NCBI RefSeq assembly: GCF_050015995.1
Contig: NZ_JBNHEP010000050.1
Coordinates: 1 to 64,000 of the forward strand
DNA: 64,000 nucleotides
Reading direction: 5' to 3'
From: Trichodesmium sp050015995
Lineage (GTDB): Bacteria > Cyanobacteriota > Cyanobacteriia > Cyanobacteriales > Microcoleaceae
The notes under the pieces are model-generated. The model was not told the origin of the DNA. It did no database searches and worked only from the letters and a program-made list of their open reading frames with translations. The translations under genes were made by a program, and so were the position numbers. This document shows positions 9,287 to 18,631 of this stretch, one piece after another. Every line of letters begins with the position of its first letter. Within the stretch, counting starts at the first letter, position 1.

Positions 9287-9982
9287 CTAAATTCCAACTA
9301 CAGCCATTAATAAACCTTTAAATAATTTCATGCCATCTGTATCACCTAACATTGGGTCTGATGCTCTCTCCGGATGAGGCATCATTCCCAAGACATTGCC
9401 TTGAGGGTTGCAGATACCGGCAATATTGTTAAGGGAACCATTAGGATTAGCTTCTGGAGTAATTTCACCATTTTCTGTACAATAGCGAAATAATATTTGA
9501 CAATTATTTTCCAAATCTTTCAAAGTATCTGCATCAGCATAGTAATGACCCTCACCATGAGCTATTGGTAAACTAATCACTTCTCCTTTTGTATAAGCAG
9601 ATGTCCAAGGAGTATTAGAATTTTCTACTTTGACAGGAATTTGATTGCAGATAAAATTTAATTTCTGATTTCGCACCAATACCCCTGGCAATAACCCTAT
9701 TTCTGTCAATATCTGAAAACCATTACAGATCCCTAAAACTAATTTCCCCTTTTGAGCGTGGGTAATAGTTGCTTTCATGACTGGAGAAAAACGGGCGATC
9801 GCTCCACATCTTAAATAGTCCCCATAACTGAAACCTCCAGGGATAACTATTACATCCACATCAGAAATATCTTCTTCTTGATGCCAAACCATGCGAGTTG
9901 GTTGACCCAATAGACCCTGGGTTACCCAAGCTACATCCCGATCGCAATTGGAACCGGGAAACATAATAATGCCAAATTTCAT
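9287..9982 (-). CDS. purQ: Phosphoribosylformylglycinamidine synthase subunit PurQ
   Basis: The 231-residue class-I glutamine amidotransferase supplies ammonia to PurL in the fourth step of purine synthesis. Hallmarks are MKFGIIMFPGSNCDRD, the nucleophile elbow GICNGFQ with Cys86, and the catalytic His203/Glu205 in MMPHPERA. Length is normal. It lies downstream of purS on the same strand, the usual PurS-PurQ order, but with an unusually long 288-nt spacer filled by AT-rich repeats. purL is not in the window. Confidence 0.97.
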   Translation of the reverse strand: MKFGIIMFPGSNCDRDVAWVTQGLLGQPTRMVWHQEEDISDVDVIVIPGGFSYGDYLRCGAIARFSPVMKATITHAQKGKLVLGICNGFQILTEIGLLPGVLVRNQKLNFICNQIPVKVENSNTPWTSAYTKGEVISLPIAHGEGHYYADADTLKDLENNCQILFRYCTENGEITPEANPNGSLNNIAGICNPQGNVLGMMPHPERASDPMLGDTDGMKLFKGLLMAVVGI

Positions 9983-10181
9983 ATAAATTTTAAATTAATT
10001 TAAACTTTTTGATTGCTAGGAAAAAAATACCTCTCTTTCACCGAAAAATTAAGGTATAAAGCCTCTCCATTCATGGAGAAAAAAGCGGTTGAGGGATGGC
10101 GAGGTCTCCTCGCTGGCCTCCAATCAACCAAGAGAAGAAAAAAAATTCCTTTGAGCCAATCCTCTTCTTGATCAGAAGAGA

Positions 10182-10265
10182 TAATTATTAATTGTTAATT
10201 ATTAATTGTTAATTATTAATTATTAATTGTTAATTATTAATTGTTAATTATTAATTATTAATTAT
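10182..10265. repeat. AT-rich tandem repeat (TTAATTA/TTAATTG units)
   Basis: About 84 bases of alternating attatta and attgtta units lie between purS and purQ. The purine gene pair is probably cotranscribed through it; it may lower readthrough or simply be slipped repeat. Confidence 0.9.
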
Positions 10266-10270
10266 TGAAC

Positions 10271-10540
10271 CTACTCCCTACTCCCTACTCCCTCTAATTC
10301 AAAGCGATAATTTTCAATGACAGGATTTGCCAATAATTGATCGCAGATTAATTCTACTTGTTCTCTAGCAGTTGCTTCATCCGTTGCCTGAAGTTTCAAC
10401 TCAATATATTTACCAATTCTAATTTGTTCTACATTTTCATATCCCATCTGTGCCAACCCAGATTGAACTGCGGTACCAGCAGGGTCTAAAACAGATGGTC
10501 TTAGGGTAACATGGATTTGTGCCTGATATTGTTTTGTCAC
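10271..10540 (-). CDS. purS: Phosphoribosylformylglycinamidine synthase subunit PurS
   Basis: The 89-residue protein has the PurS pattern: YQAQIHVTLRPSVLDPAG, then GLAQMGYENVEQIRIGKYIELKL, ending NPVIENYRFELE. PurS bridges PurQ and PurL in the FGAM synthase complex. It is followed on the same strand by purQ after a repeat-filled gap. The ATG at 10540 is the only sensible start. A tnpB element starts about 145 bases upstream in the opposite direction. Confidence 0.96.
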   Translation of the reverse strand: MTKQYQAQIHVTLRPSVLDPAGTAVQSGLAQMGYENVEQIRIGKYIELKLQATDEATAREQVELICDQLLANPVIENYRFELEGVGSRE

Positions 10541-10686
10541 GTTAGTACAAAATTTTAGATTTTCATCTCAACGTTGTTTGGAGACCCGTGCTCTCCCGTA
10601 GGGGAGCGTCAGTCCGAAAACCAATCAATGTTGCGGTTTCACACACAATATGTTAACATATATAAAGTTAAATAAGTAAGCAGTAA
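10541..10686. other. Intergenic region with left end of tnpB element
   Basis: This stretch holds a hairpin near 10585-10607 (ctctcccgtaggggag) and the promoter region shared by divergent purS and tnpB. The hairpin probably marks the IS605-type left end. Exact element borders cannot be set without an empty site. Confidence 0.45.
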
Positions 10687-11919
10687 ATGGTTGAAAAAGC
10701 CTACAAATTTAGGTTTTACCCTACTAAGCAACAGGAAAATCTGTTACGGAGGACTTTGGGATGTGTACGTCTGATCTACAACAAAGCTTTAGCTGCCAGA
10801 ACTCAAGCTTGGCATGAAAGACAGGAACGGGTAGGATATGTCCAAACCTCAGCTATGCTTACCAACTGGAAAAAGCAGGAAGACTTAAAGTTTTTAACAG
10901 AAGTAAGCTGTGTGCCATTACAGCAAAGTTTAAGACATCTACAAACTGCTTTTACTAATTTTTTTAGTGGACGTGCTAGATATCCTAATTTCAAGAAAAA
11001 GCGGAATGGTGGTAGTTCAGAGTTTACAAAATCAGGATTCAGGTGGAAAGATGGTCAAGTCTATCTAGCCAAATGTGCAGAACCATTAGCTATTAGATGG
11101 AGTAGGCAATTACCACCAGGTTGTATGCCCAGCACAATTACAGTGAAGCTTAGTCCCTCCGGTAGATGGTCTGTTTCTTTGAGAATTAATGATGCCAGGA
11201 ATTTAAAACTCAAGCCAGTCAAAAAACAAGTTGGAATTGACTTAGGAATTACTAACCTTTTAACTACCAGTTATGGAGAAAAAGTAGCTAACCCTAAGAA
11301 TCTAAACAAGTTGCACAAAAAACTGAGGTTAGCTCAGAAATCTCTAGATAAAAAAACCAAAGGAACTAATAACTACCAAAAAGCCAGACTGAAAGTAGCT
11401 AGAATACACGCCAAGATTAAAAACTCAAGACTGGATTACACCCATAAGCTAACTACTCAATTAATTAGAGAAAATCAAACTATTGTGGTTGAGGATTTGG
11501 CAGTAAAAAACATGGTGAAAAATCACAAATTAGCAAGGGCAATAAGTGATGCGAATTGGGGAGAAATAGTCAGACAATTAGAGTACAAGGGTGAGTGGTA
11601 CGGAAGAGAATTGATAAAAATTGATAGATATTTTCCTAGTTCTAAACGTTGCTCTAATTGTGGCCATGTAGTAGAAAAATTACCTCTAAATATTAGAGAG
11701 TGGGATTGTCCAGAGTGTGGTAGTCACCATGACCGTGATATTAACGCTTCAATAAATATTTTGGCTGCGGGACTCGCAGTTTCAGTCTGTGGAGCGACCG
11801 TAAGACCTGAAGAGAGGAAGTCTCGGAAGGCGGGTGCTATGAAACAGAAAACCCCTAACAGCGATGCTAGGGAATCCCGCGCTGTCTCGCGTATAGCAGC
11901 GTCGGGAGGATGTCAATGA
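10687..11919 (+). CDS. tnpB: IS200/IS605-type TnpB (RNA-guided nuclease family)
   Basis: The 410-residue protein has the N-terminal OrfB helix-turn-helix region and a RuvC-like core with Asp185 (GIDLG), Glu269 (IVVEDL) and the DRD motif at 349-351. The zinc finger is Cys322-x2-Cys325 with Cys341-x2-Cys344. All key residues are present, so nuclease activity is plausible. TnpB proteins are guided by a right-end transcript (omega-RNA); the GC-rich 3' tail (about 11770-11919), coding and structured, fits that role. No tnpA lies nearby, so this is a solo element. It differs clearly from the two other intact tnpB genes, which form a closer pair. Confidence 0.93.
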   Translation: MVEKAYKFRFYPTKQQENLLRRTLGCVRLIYNKALAARTQAWHERQERVGYVQTSAMLTNWKKQEDLKFLTEVSCVPLQQSLRHLQTAFTNFFSGRARYPNFKKKRNGGSSEFTKSGFRWKDGQVYLAKCAEPLAIRWSRQLPPGCMPSTITVKLSPSGRWSVSLRINDARNLKLKPVKKQVGIDLGITNLLTTSYGEKVANPKNLNKLHKKLRLAQKSLDKKTKGTNNYQKARLKVARIHAKIKNSRLDYTHKLTTQLIRENQTIVVEDLAVKNMVKNHKLARAISDANWGEIVRQLEYKGEWYGRELIKIDRYFPSSKRCSNCGHVVEKLPLNIREWDCPECGSHHDRDINASINILAAGLAVSVCGATVRPEERKSRKAGAMKQKTPNSDARESRAVSRIAASGGCQ

Positions 11920-11969
11920 ACTACTTAGATATTATCTGTTAAGTTTTACCCAAATTAACTATATTGGCC

Positions 11970-12365
11970 ATGAAAATCAATCGCACCCAGTCTCAAGAGC
12001 GTGTTTTAAAACTACTAAAAACCCAGAAGCGATCGCTATCTGCTCAGGATATCTATTCAAAATTACGCAGACGTGACCAACCTCTGGGGCTAGCAACAGT
12101 ATATCGTTGTTTGGATGCTCTCAAGCAAGAGGGTGTAGTAATTGTCCGGACTTTGGCCAATGGTGAATCGGTTTATAGTTCTCTAAAGCAAGACCAACAT
12201 CATCTGACTTGTGTTAAATGTGGGACTTCTATACCTATTAATGAATGTCCTGTCCACGATTTTGAGTACAAATTGCAGCAGTCCCACAAATTTAAGATTT
12301 TTTATCACACTTTGGAATTTTTCGGAATTTGTGATGGATGTAGCTTCACAGAAGATATTTCTTAA
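11970..12365 (+). CDS. zur: Fur-family regulator, Zur/FurB-like
   Basis: The 131-residue protein (ATG at 11970; a TTG six bases upstream is less likely) has a winged helix (QERVLKLLKTQKRSLSAQDIY, GLATVYRCLDAL) and a dimer domain with HHLTCVKCG and a C-terminal CDGC, the two structural-zinc CxxC pairs. The pattern, including IPINECPVHDFE and FKIFYHTLEFFG, resembles cyanobacterial Zur (FurB), which represses zinc uptake genes and affects stress genes. Fur family is certain; assignment as Zur rather than another Fur paralogue is likely. Its upstream neighbour is the tnpB element, whose end comes close to the start, so its promoter may be altered. Confidence 0.85.
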   Translation: MKINRTQSQERVLKLLKTQKRSLSAQDIYSKLRRRDQPLGLATVYRCLDALKQEGVVIVRTLANGESVYSSLKQDQHHLTCVKCGTSIPINECPVHDFEYKLQQSHKFKIFYHTLEFFGICDGCSFTEDIS

Positions 12366-12405
12366 GATTTTTCATTTCCAATAATTACCCCTGTTTTCCC
12401 TCTTA

Positions 12406-12810
12406 ACTCTAGATGTAGTGTAGCGCTATAGTTCTTTCTTACTACATCTAGTCTTTGANNNNNNNNNNNNNNNNNNNNNNNNNNNNNNNNNNNNNNNNNN
12501 NNNNNNNNNNNNNNNNNNNNNNNNNNNNNNNNNNNNNNNNNNNNNNNNNNNNNNNNNNGGGAATTCTCAATTTTTAGTTAAACTTTGATCTTAACCTCAA
12601 AATTTTCCTAACTACTAACTGAATTTTTGCCATCTGCCACAATTACTGGAATTAGGGCGATTTTGCCGATTTACTCTAGATGTAGTGTAGCGCTATAGTT
12701 CTTTCTTACTACATCTAGTCTTTGAGGGAATTCTCAATTTTTAGTTAAACTTTGATCTTAACCTCAAAATTTTCCTAACTGCTAACTGAATTTTTGCCAT
12801 CTGCCACAAT
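12406..12810. repeat. Direct repeat on both sides of an assembly gap
   Basis: A block starting actctagatgtagtg occurs at 12406-12643 (interrupted by the N run) and again at 12673-12810 with nearly no changes. The N run sits at the exact point where the second copy reads straight through. Either there is a real tandem duplication of the SPFH gene's 3' end, or two overlapping contig ends were not merged. Confidence 0.9.
12459..12558. other. Assembly gap (100 N)
   Basis: One hundred N bases mark a scaffold gap of unknown true size. Confidence 1.
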
Positions 12811-13740
12811 AGAACGCATACCTTCTAAAGTTGCTGGAATATTCCGGGGGTCCATAAACATAACCTTACTACTTTCACTACTACCAATTTTTTGACCCAT
12901 ATCCAGATAATTTTGAGCTAATAAAAATTGGAGTGCTTCTTTTGCATTGGGGTCTTCATTGAGAGTTTTGGTAATAATTTCTAATGCTTCAGCAGTTGCT
13001 TGGGCTTTCAATACTTGAGATTGACGTTCAGCTTGAGCTTTAAGTACAATTGCCTTTTGTTGTGCTTCTGCTTCTAAAACAGTTGCTTTTTGACGAGCTT
13101 GAGCATCAAGAACTTGTGATTCTGCTTTACCCCTAGCAGAGTTAATAGCAGAATCTCTTTCCCCTTCTGAAGTTAAAATTGCTGCCCGTTTTTGCCGTTC
13201 CGCAGTCATTTGTAATTCCATAGAATCTTGTACTGCTTTGGAAGGGCTAATATCTCGTAATTCGACCCTGGTTACTTTTACTCCCCAAGGGTCAGTAGCA
13301 ATGTCTAATTCTCTGAGTAATACTTCATTAATTTCTGTACGAGCTGTAAAGGTTTGGTCTAATTCTAATTTACCCATTTCTGCCCGAATTTGAGTTAGAA
13401 CTAGATTCACCATTGCAGATTGGAGATTTTCTACTTTGTAGTAAGCTTTCTCCATATCCATAATTCGCCAATAAACTACAGCATCTACACTAATTGCTAC
13501 GTTATCTCTAGTAATACATGGTTGGGGCGGAATATCTAATACTTTTTCCCGAATAGTTTCTTGATAAGAAATTCTATCCAAAAATGGGATAACAAATTTC
13601 AAACCAGCATCTAATTTTCTGCCATTATATCTACCTAAAGTTTCAACCAAAGCTTCATTTCCTTGATTAATAACTTTGACACTTCCGGCTAGACTTGAAC
13701 CACCTAAAGCTAAAAATACGAGTAAAAAAAACTGTTCCAT
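12775..13740 (-). CDS. SPFH/Band 7 (stomatin-prohibitin-like) membrane protein
   Basis: The 321-residue protein has an N-terminal membrane segment (residues 3-20), an SPFH domain (VKVINQGNEALVETLGRY to about residue 190), and a long Ala/Gln/Glu-rich coiled coil (about 180-255), like stomatins, QmcA and paraslipin. Such proteins form large oligomers in membrane microdomains. It lies downstream of nfeD on the same strand, the typical NfeD-SPFH pairing. A decayed second copy lies between the two. The start MEQFFLLVFLAL is shared with that copy. Confidence 0.92.
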   Translation of the reverse strand: MEQFFLLVFLALGGSSLAGSVKVINQGNEALVETLGRYNGRKLDAGLKFVIPFLDRISYQETIREKVLDIPPQPCITRDNVAISVDAVVYWRIMDMEKAYYKVENLQSAMVNLVLTQIRAEMGKLELDQTFTARTEINEVLLRELDIATDPWGVKVTRVELRDISPSKAVQDSMELQMTAERQKRAAILTSEGERDSAINSARGKAESQVLDAQARQKATVLEAEAQQKAIVLKAQAERQSQVLKAQATAEALEIITKTLNEDPNAKEALQFLLAQNYLDMGQKIGSSESSKVMFMDPRNIPATLEGMRSIVADGKNSVSS

Positions 13741-13820
13741 TTTTCATCTCCTAATTATTTAATGAGTTGTTATTTCAATTGATTTTTATGGGGAGAGTTT
13801 AACTGAAGAATTTAATGAAT

Positions 13821-13890
13821 TTTAGAGCAGAATCTCTTTCCCCTTCTGAAGTTCAAATTGGTGTCTGTTTTTTCCCTTCCACAGTTACAG
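13821..13890 (-). pseudogene. Relic of the middle of an SPFH gene
   Basis: Sequence from gagcagaatctctttcccct to ttcccttccacagt aligns with 13144-13210 inside the intact SPFH gene (the SEGERDSA region). It is detached from the larger relic at 14454-14957 and likely belongs to the same dead copy. Confidence 0.8.
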
Positions 13891-13944
13891 CAGTCGAAGG
13901 AAAGATTAGGACATTTATGAATCCTGAAACCCTTTAATAGCGTG

Positions 13945-14069
13945 CTATTCCCTATTCCCTATTCCCTATTCCCTAGCGCGTAGCGCTATATTTCAGTTAT
14001 TAGTTAGCCTCCGGAGGAGGAACTGCGTTAACAGTTATTAGTTAGCCTCCTAGGTCGGAACTTCGTTAA
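13945..14069. repeat. Heptamer run and a 38-bp tandem repeat
   Basis: A ctattcc heptamer run (13945-13974) is followed by two 38-bp units (13994 and 14032) starting cagttattagttagcctcc. Both lie inside the region where the dead SPFH copy has lost sequence. Such short tandem repeats are common in cyanobacteria. Confidence 0.85.
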
Positions 14070-14257
14070 CAGTACCGACCGCTGAAAGAAAAGGCTTGAA
14101 ATGCTAAAGTTTATTCTTTTCATCCCCTTAAAAGCGGCAAAAGGGGAGGCTTGATACCTTATTTTTTGGTCATTTTAATTCTACACATTTAATTCTATAG
14201 CAATCCTAAATAGGTCGTAACAAATCAAAAAGTAAATAAAAAAACTGAAACTCCCAC

Positions 14258-14300
14258 CTGTTGCCTGTTGCCTGTTGCCTGTTGCCTGTTGCCTGTTCCC
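14258..14300. repeat. Heptamer tandem repeat (TGCCTGT)
   Basis: Five to six consecutive copies of ttgcctg, a short tandemly repeated sequence of the cyanobacterial type. Confidence 0.9.
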
Positions 14301-14453
14301 TAAAAAGCAGTAAGATTTTTGACACGAATAAAATAGGATTGCTATATACAGAAATTAGCAATGATTTATGAGACTCACTGTAGTTGCAAAACCCTTCATA
14401 GGGTTAAGTATTTCTGACATCTGAATTACTGATTGCTAGAGAATATTGTACTG

Positions 14454-14957
14454 GTTTGGAGGTGCTAATATATCCTAATTTTACCTTAGTTATTTTCTCC
14501 CCAAGAGTCAGTAGCCATGTCTAATTATATGAGCAATAACTCATTAATTTATGTGGGAGATTTAAAGGTTTGGTCTAATTCAAATTCACCTATTTATGCC
14601 ATAATTTGAGTTGAAAATAGATTAAATATTGCAGATTTAATATTATCGACTTTGTAGTAAGCTTTTTCTATATCGATCATCCACCAATAAACTACAACAT
14701 CTACAAGTAATTGCCAGATTGTCTCTAGTAATACATAGTTGAGGTGGAATATCTAATACTTTTTCCCGAATAGTTTCTCGAGAAGTAATTCTATCTACAA
14801 ATGGGATAATGAATTTCAAACCTGCATCTAATTTTCTACCTTTATATCTACTTGATGTTTCAACCAAAGCTTCATTTTATTGAGGAATAAACCTAACACT
14901 TCTAGCTAAAATATAACCACCTAAAGCCAAAAATAATACCAAAAAAAATTGTTCCAT
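14454..14957 (-). pseudogene. Decayed second SPFH/stomatin gene, 5' half
   Basis: From the ATG at 14957 the frame reads MEQFFLVLFLALGG like the intact copy, then meets a stop about 25 codons in. It continues with VETSSRYKGRKLDAGLKFI and DIPPQLCITRDNLAI, then shifts frame. Later parts (KVTRVELRD-like and LELDQTF-like stretches) are recognisable to about 14454. This is a tandem duplicate of the SPFH gene that lost function; a further scrap lies at 13821. Confidence 0.9.
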
Positions 14958-14986
14958 TTTTCATCTCCTAATTATTTAATGAGTTG

Positions 14987-15451
14987 TTATTTCAATTGAT
15001 TTTGGTTGGGGAGATAAGCAGAAGAATGTAATAAATTTTCTGGTAATACAAATAAAGTATTACCTTCTCGTCTAACGACAATAACCTTTTCTTGAGCAGC
15101 GATCGTACTATCTAGATCGTCACATTTAGCTCGCCAAGAATTACCTTCATAAAGTACCCTACCAGGCTGACCTGGTAATATTTCTGTTAAAGTTTCTGCT
15201 TCCTTGGCATCAGCAATAGTAGCTACTGTACGGTGGGGCAACAGACGACGGAAAGCAAAAATAGAAGCTACAGAAAAAATCATCCACAAGGCTACCTGTA
15301 GACTCAAACTAGGAATTAAGAGGGACACTCCTGCCACAACAAAGGCACTTAGTCCCATCATAAATTCAACAAAGGCCGTGGGTACAAGGAGTTCTAAAAA
15401 ACAAAGAATTGCCCCAGCTAGTAACCAAAATATCGTTGGATTTAATAGCAT
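14987..15451 (-). CDS. NfeD-like membrane protein
   Basis: The 154-residue protein has two to three N-terminal membrane segments (residues 5-75) and a C-terminal OB-fold-like domain (about 90-145: PGQPGRVLYEGNSWRAKC, then EKVIVVRREGNTLFV), as in short NfeD proteins. NfeD partners with SPFH proteins and is nearly always next to one. Here it heads a minus-strand group with the dead and the intact SPFH genes. The ATG at 15451 fits the membrane segment. Confidence 0.88.
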   Translation of the reverse strand: MLLNPTIFWLLAGAILCFLELLVPTAFVEFMMGLSAFVVAGVSLLIPSLSLQVALWMIFSVASIFAFRRLLPHRTVATIADAKEAETLTEILPGQPGRVLYEGNSWRAKCDDLDSTIAAQEKVIVVRREGNTLFVLPENLLHSSAYLPNQNQLK

Positions 15452-16028
15452 GGATAAATAGAAGTAGTGAGGTTAAAGAAGGGGTCAGCACTCAGCACTC
15501 AGCAATTAGTAGGATGGAACTCCGTTCCGCTCCGCGTTTCATGTCGGCGAAGCGCCGAAACATTTTTTTTAGGTCCAGAAGGGGATTTCAAATCATCCGG
15601 CATATTTGCTGGGGATTTTAACCCAGAGCTGCTAAAAGCTGTTTCGCTACACAAGATGAAAAACGTAGTTACGACCCAGGAGGCTAGCTGAATACTAAAA
15701 GCTGATAGCTAGTTAAATTTATTAGTGATTTTTCCGTAAAATTACTGTAATTTGGTGACATCATTACCTAGAATCATACCTTGACAAATAATCAGGTATA
15801 TGATTAGTTTATTGCGAAATTTATCAAGATAGCTTCTATCTCAACATATCTTTGCGTTTTGACGCTGAGAAAGTCTTCTGAAAACCTCCTAATTTATTTA
15901 TCAACAGCTAAGAAAACAATTCCTTACAAAAATTCTCAGATTAATTTTCAAATAGTAGAACTTTTTACTTCATAAAAAGTAAATATTATGGCTTTTGACT
16001 TTTTAATTTTAACTTTTGACTTAATTTT
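15452..16028. other. Intergenic region with short dispersed repeats
   Basis: No credible gene is seen. It holds a cagcactcagcactcagca-type repeat, a GC-rich palindromic patch (tgtcggcgaagcgccgaaaca, about 15542-15562) of a kind dispersed in cyanobacteria, and divergent promoter DNA for nfeD and the phosphatase gene. Confidence 0.5.
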
Positions 16029-17993
16029 ATGATTACTTCTACCCCACTAATTTATTGTCCAAATATTAATTGTTCCGATCCGTCTAACTCCTGGGGTCGC
16101 CAAGAGTGTGAAGCTTGCCAAACCCACTTAATTTATCGCTATTTATGGGCAGTTGCTCCAGGGGTTGAGATTTCTGTAGGGGAATTATTGGGCGATCGCT
16201 ACTATGTTGTAGCTCCACAAGTTTGGCTAGATACCAAGCCTGGTGAACCTCCATTTATGTATGAGGAGTTGCCAGATTATATTATGCCTTATCTACACTT
16301 ATATCCCCAGAGGTTCCATACCCCAGAAGTATATGGTTTTTATCAATATGGAGAAGAAACTTATCCTACAGATATTCTGTTGCTAGATAACGTTCCTCTA
16401 GACTCTGAAGGTAAGTTGCTTCCTACTCTTGTGGAAGCTTGGCCCACAGCAACTCCTGTACGTCAGGTCTATTGGTTGTGGCAAATGATGCAGTTATGGA
16501 AACCTTTATCAGAACAGCGTGTAGCTTTTAGTTTATTTACAAATAATTTACGGGTGGAAGATTGGCGGTTACGACTTTTAGAGTTGGACGTAAAAACCCA
16601 TAATACTAAACTTAGGGATTTTAAGATTTTTTGGTCAAATTTGATTCCTACTGCTCATCCTCATATTCAAGAACCATTGACAGAGATTTGTCAGATGATT
16701 AGTGATATTGGGGAATCCCTAGAGGCAATCGCTCCGAAATTAAACCAACTACTATTAGAGCAGGCAGCCCAATTACCATTAAGTTTCCAAATAATTGGGG
16801 CTACAGATACTGGACCTGTCCGTCTGCATAATGAAGATTGTTGTTATCCTACAGAACAAGATTTAGTAAGTAACCAGCTAGTACCCCATTTAGCAATGAT
16901 TTGTGATGGAGTTGGTGGCCATGATGGGGGAGAGGTAGCCAGTCAACTAGCAGTACAGTCCATTAAAAGATTAGTTCAAAACCTATTGACAGAGGTAGAG
17001 CAACAACAGGAGTTAACATCCCCAGATTTGGTAAATAAACAACTGGAGGAAATTATTCGGGTAGTCAATAATATGATTGCCACGGAGAATGATGAACAAG
17101 GAAGAGAGTCTCGACAGCGCATGGGTACAACATTAGTTATGGCAGTACAGTTACCCCAACAGGTGAAACCTTCCCCAGAATCAAATCCAAATAATGCCCA
17201 TGAGTTGTATGTAGCTAATGTGGGGGATAGTCGTGCCTATTGGTTAAGTAGAAATACCTGTAAGTTGTTGACTGTGGATGATAATGTTGCTTCTAGGGAG
17301 GTGCGTCTGGGTCATTGTCTGTATTGGCAGACATTACAACGTCGTGATGCGGGTGCTCTGACTCAGGCTCTGGGTACAAGGGATGGAGAGTTTATTCGTC
17401 CCACTATTCAAAGATTTTTGATTGAAGAAGAGGGTTTATTACTTTTATGTTCGGATGGTCTAAGTGATAATGATTGGGTTGAGAATTCTTGGGCTGAATA
17501 TACTCCCAAGGTTTTCCGGGGTGAAATTTCTCTGAAGCAGGCAGTTGAATCTCTAATTGATTTGGCGAATGAGAAAAATGGTCATGATAATACTTCGGTA
17601 GTGCTTGTCCACTATCGTCTTTCTCCAGAACAGTTGATTTTATCGAATATTCCTACAGCACCACCTCCTATCAGGGAAGCTTTAATGCCAGAATTGTCTG
17701 AGGCTTCTAGAGAACTTCTTTATAGTAATGATGAAGAAGTACCGGAACCGGAACCTGAGCCTGAGCCTAAAGACAACCCTGAACCTGAGCCTCAAAGTGA
17801 ACCTGTCCAAGATTTTTCGTGGTTAAAACCCTGGATGTTTATGGTGGGTTTGTTATTAATCTTGTTGGTAGGGGCAATTATAGCAGTATGGCGGAATTGG
17901 GAAAATTTTCAAACTCCTGGCAATTCTCCTGCACCTTGGCAGAGTCCTATGATACCTGAGCCTTCGGAACTTCCAGTTTCTCCTAATTCTTAA
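16029..17993 (+). CDS. PP2C-family protein phosphatase with N-terminal zinc ribbon and C-terminal membrane anchor
   Basis: The 654-residue protein begins with a zinc-ribbon-like pattern (CPNINC at about residue 10, then CEAC). A non-catalytic region of about 220 residues follows, with a GDRYYVV start that resembles the linker of cyanobacterial kinase/phosphatase proteins. The PP2C domain spans about 255-535: GATDTGPVRLHNEDCCY, MICDGVGGHDGGEVAS, ANVGDSRAYW, LLLCSDGLSDND and GHDNTSVVLV, with the metal-binding Asp residues present. A Glu/Pro-rich linker leads to a membrane segment at about 600-620 and a short proline-rich tail. It should dephosphorylate Ser/Thr proteins at a membrane. No adjacent kinase is present. 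Confidence 0.92.
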   Translation: MITSTPLIYCPNINCSDPSNSWGRQECEACQTHLIYRYLWAVAPGVEISVGELLGDRYYVVAPQVWLDTKPGEPPFMYEELPDYIMPYLHLYPQRFHTPEVYGFYQYGEETYPTDILLLDNVPLDSEGKLLPTLVEAWPTATPVRQVYWLWQMMQLWKPLSEQRVAFSLFTNNLRVEDWRLRLLELDVKTHNTKLRDFKIFWSNLIPTAHPHIQEPLTEICQMISDIGESLEAIAPKLNQLLLEQAAQLPLSFQIIGATDTGPVRLHNEDCCYPTEQDLVSNQLVPHLAMICDGVGGHDGGEVASQLAVQSIKRLVQNLLTEVEQQQELTSPDLVNKQLEEIIRVVNNMIATENDEQGRESRQRMGTTLVMAVQLPQQVKPSPESNPNNAHELYVANVGDSRAYWLSRNTCKLLTVDDNVASREVRLGHCLYWQTLQRRDAGALTQALGTRDGEFIRPTIQRFLIEEEGLLLLCSDGLSDNDWVENSWAEYTPKVFRGEISLKQAVESLIDLANEKNGHDNTSVVLVHYRLSPEQLILSNIPTAPPPIREALMPELSEASRELLYSNDEEVPEPEPEPEPKDNPEPEPQSEPVQDFSWLKPWMFMVGLLLILLVGAIIAVWRNWENFQTPGNSPAPWQSPMIPEPSELPVSPNS

Positions 17994-18000
17994 TCTTGAT

Positions 18001-18479
18001 TCGGAGGTTTGTAACGGTAGGTTTTATGCAAAAATAAGAAAATTGTGAAATAAGCGTGTAATTTCTTCTTGGAGTTGCATAAAGATTTGTATGAGAGGAA
18101 TCAGGGTAAACGCATATTATTTTGAAGTTCTGACAGGGCAAGGGTGTCAGGCTTATGAGTATTTATACTTATTACTCCTCTAAAGCTTAACGGCAGAAGC
18201 TTCCAGAATTTAGATGCGTTTGCCCTGAGAGAGGAATAACTTAGTTAAAATTTACGTCAGAAAGCGTTATTATTCGCCATTTTCTCCAAGTCGTTAAGTG
18301 GTAAAATCTGTCAAGTCAAGAGAAACTGCTGAAATATAAGGAGTTAATATACGCACTTTGGTAAAGTAGGAACAAAGCAGGCACATAAATGCTATTAAAA
18401 CATCAGCAGGACAAAGAGTATTGACTTAATCAAAGAATAATGATCTAATAGATGTTTAAGTATATTATACGCCAGTATA
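18001..18479. other. Intergenic region, nothing recognised
   Basis: No coding frame or known RNA motif is recognised. The right end runs into a tnpB relic. Confidence 0.4.
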
Positions 18480-18560
18480 AATTTGGGAGATGCGGTTGGC
18501 TTGACCGTAAATGCCTGTGGACAGAGTACTGCCGACAGTTCTAGTAGAAGCAGGAAGTAA
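18480..18560 (+). pseudogene. Relic of a tnpB 3' end upstream of ftrV
   Basis: In one frame this reads NLGDAVGLTVNACGQST and ends SSSRSRK before TAA. This is the typical tail of IS605-type TnpB, followed by an aggaagtaaac-type right end. Only the last 27 codons remain. It sits about 70 bases before the ftrV start, so the ftrV promoter region contains IS sequence. Confidence 0.75.
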
Positions 18561-18631
18561 ACATTAAAATGTCACTAATTGTGATGTTTTATATCAGTTT
18601 TATGAAGCAGGATAATACAAGGTTTTTTTAT

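Noticed and set aside
10182..10265. AT-rich repeat as a replication origin
   Set aside because: No DnaA-box cluster or dnaA/dnaN gene is nearby; it is a simple tandem repeat inside the purS-purQ spacer.
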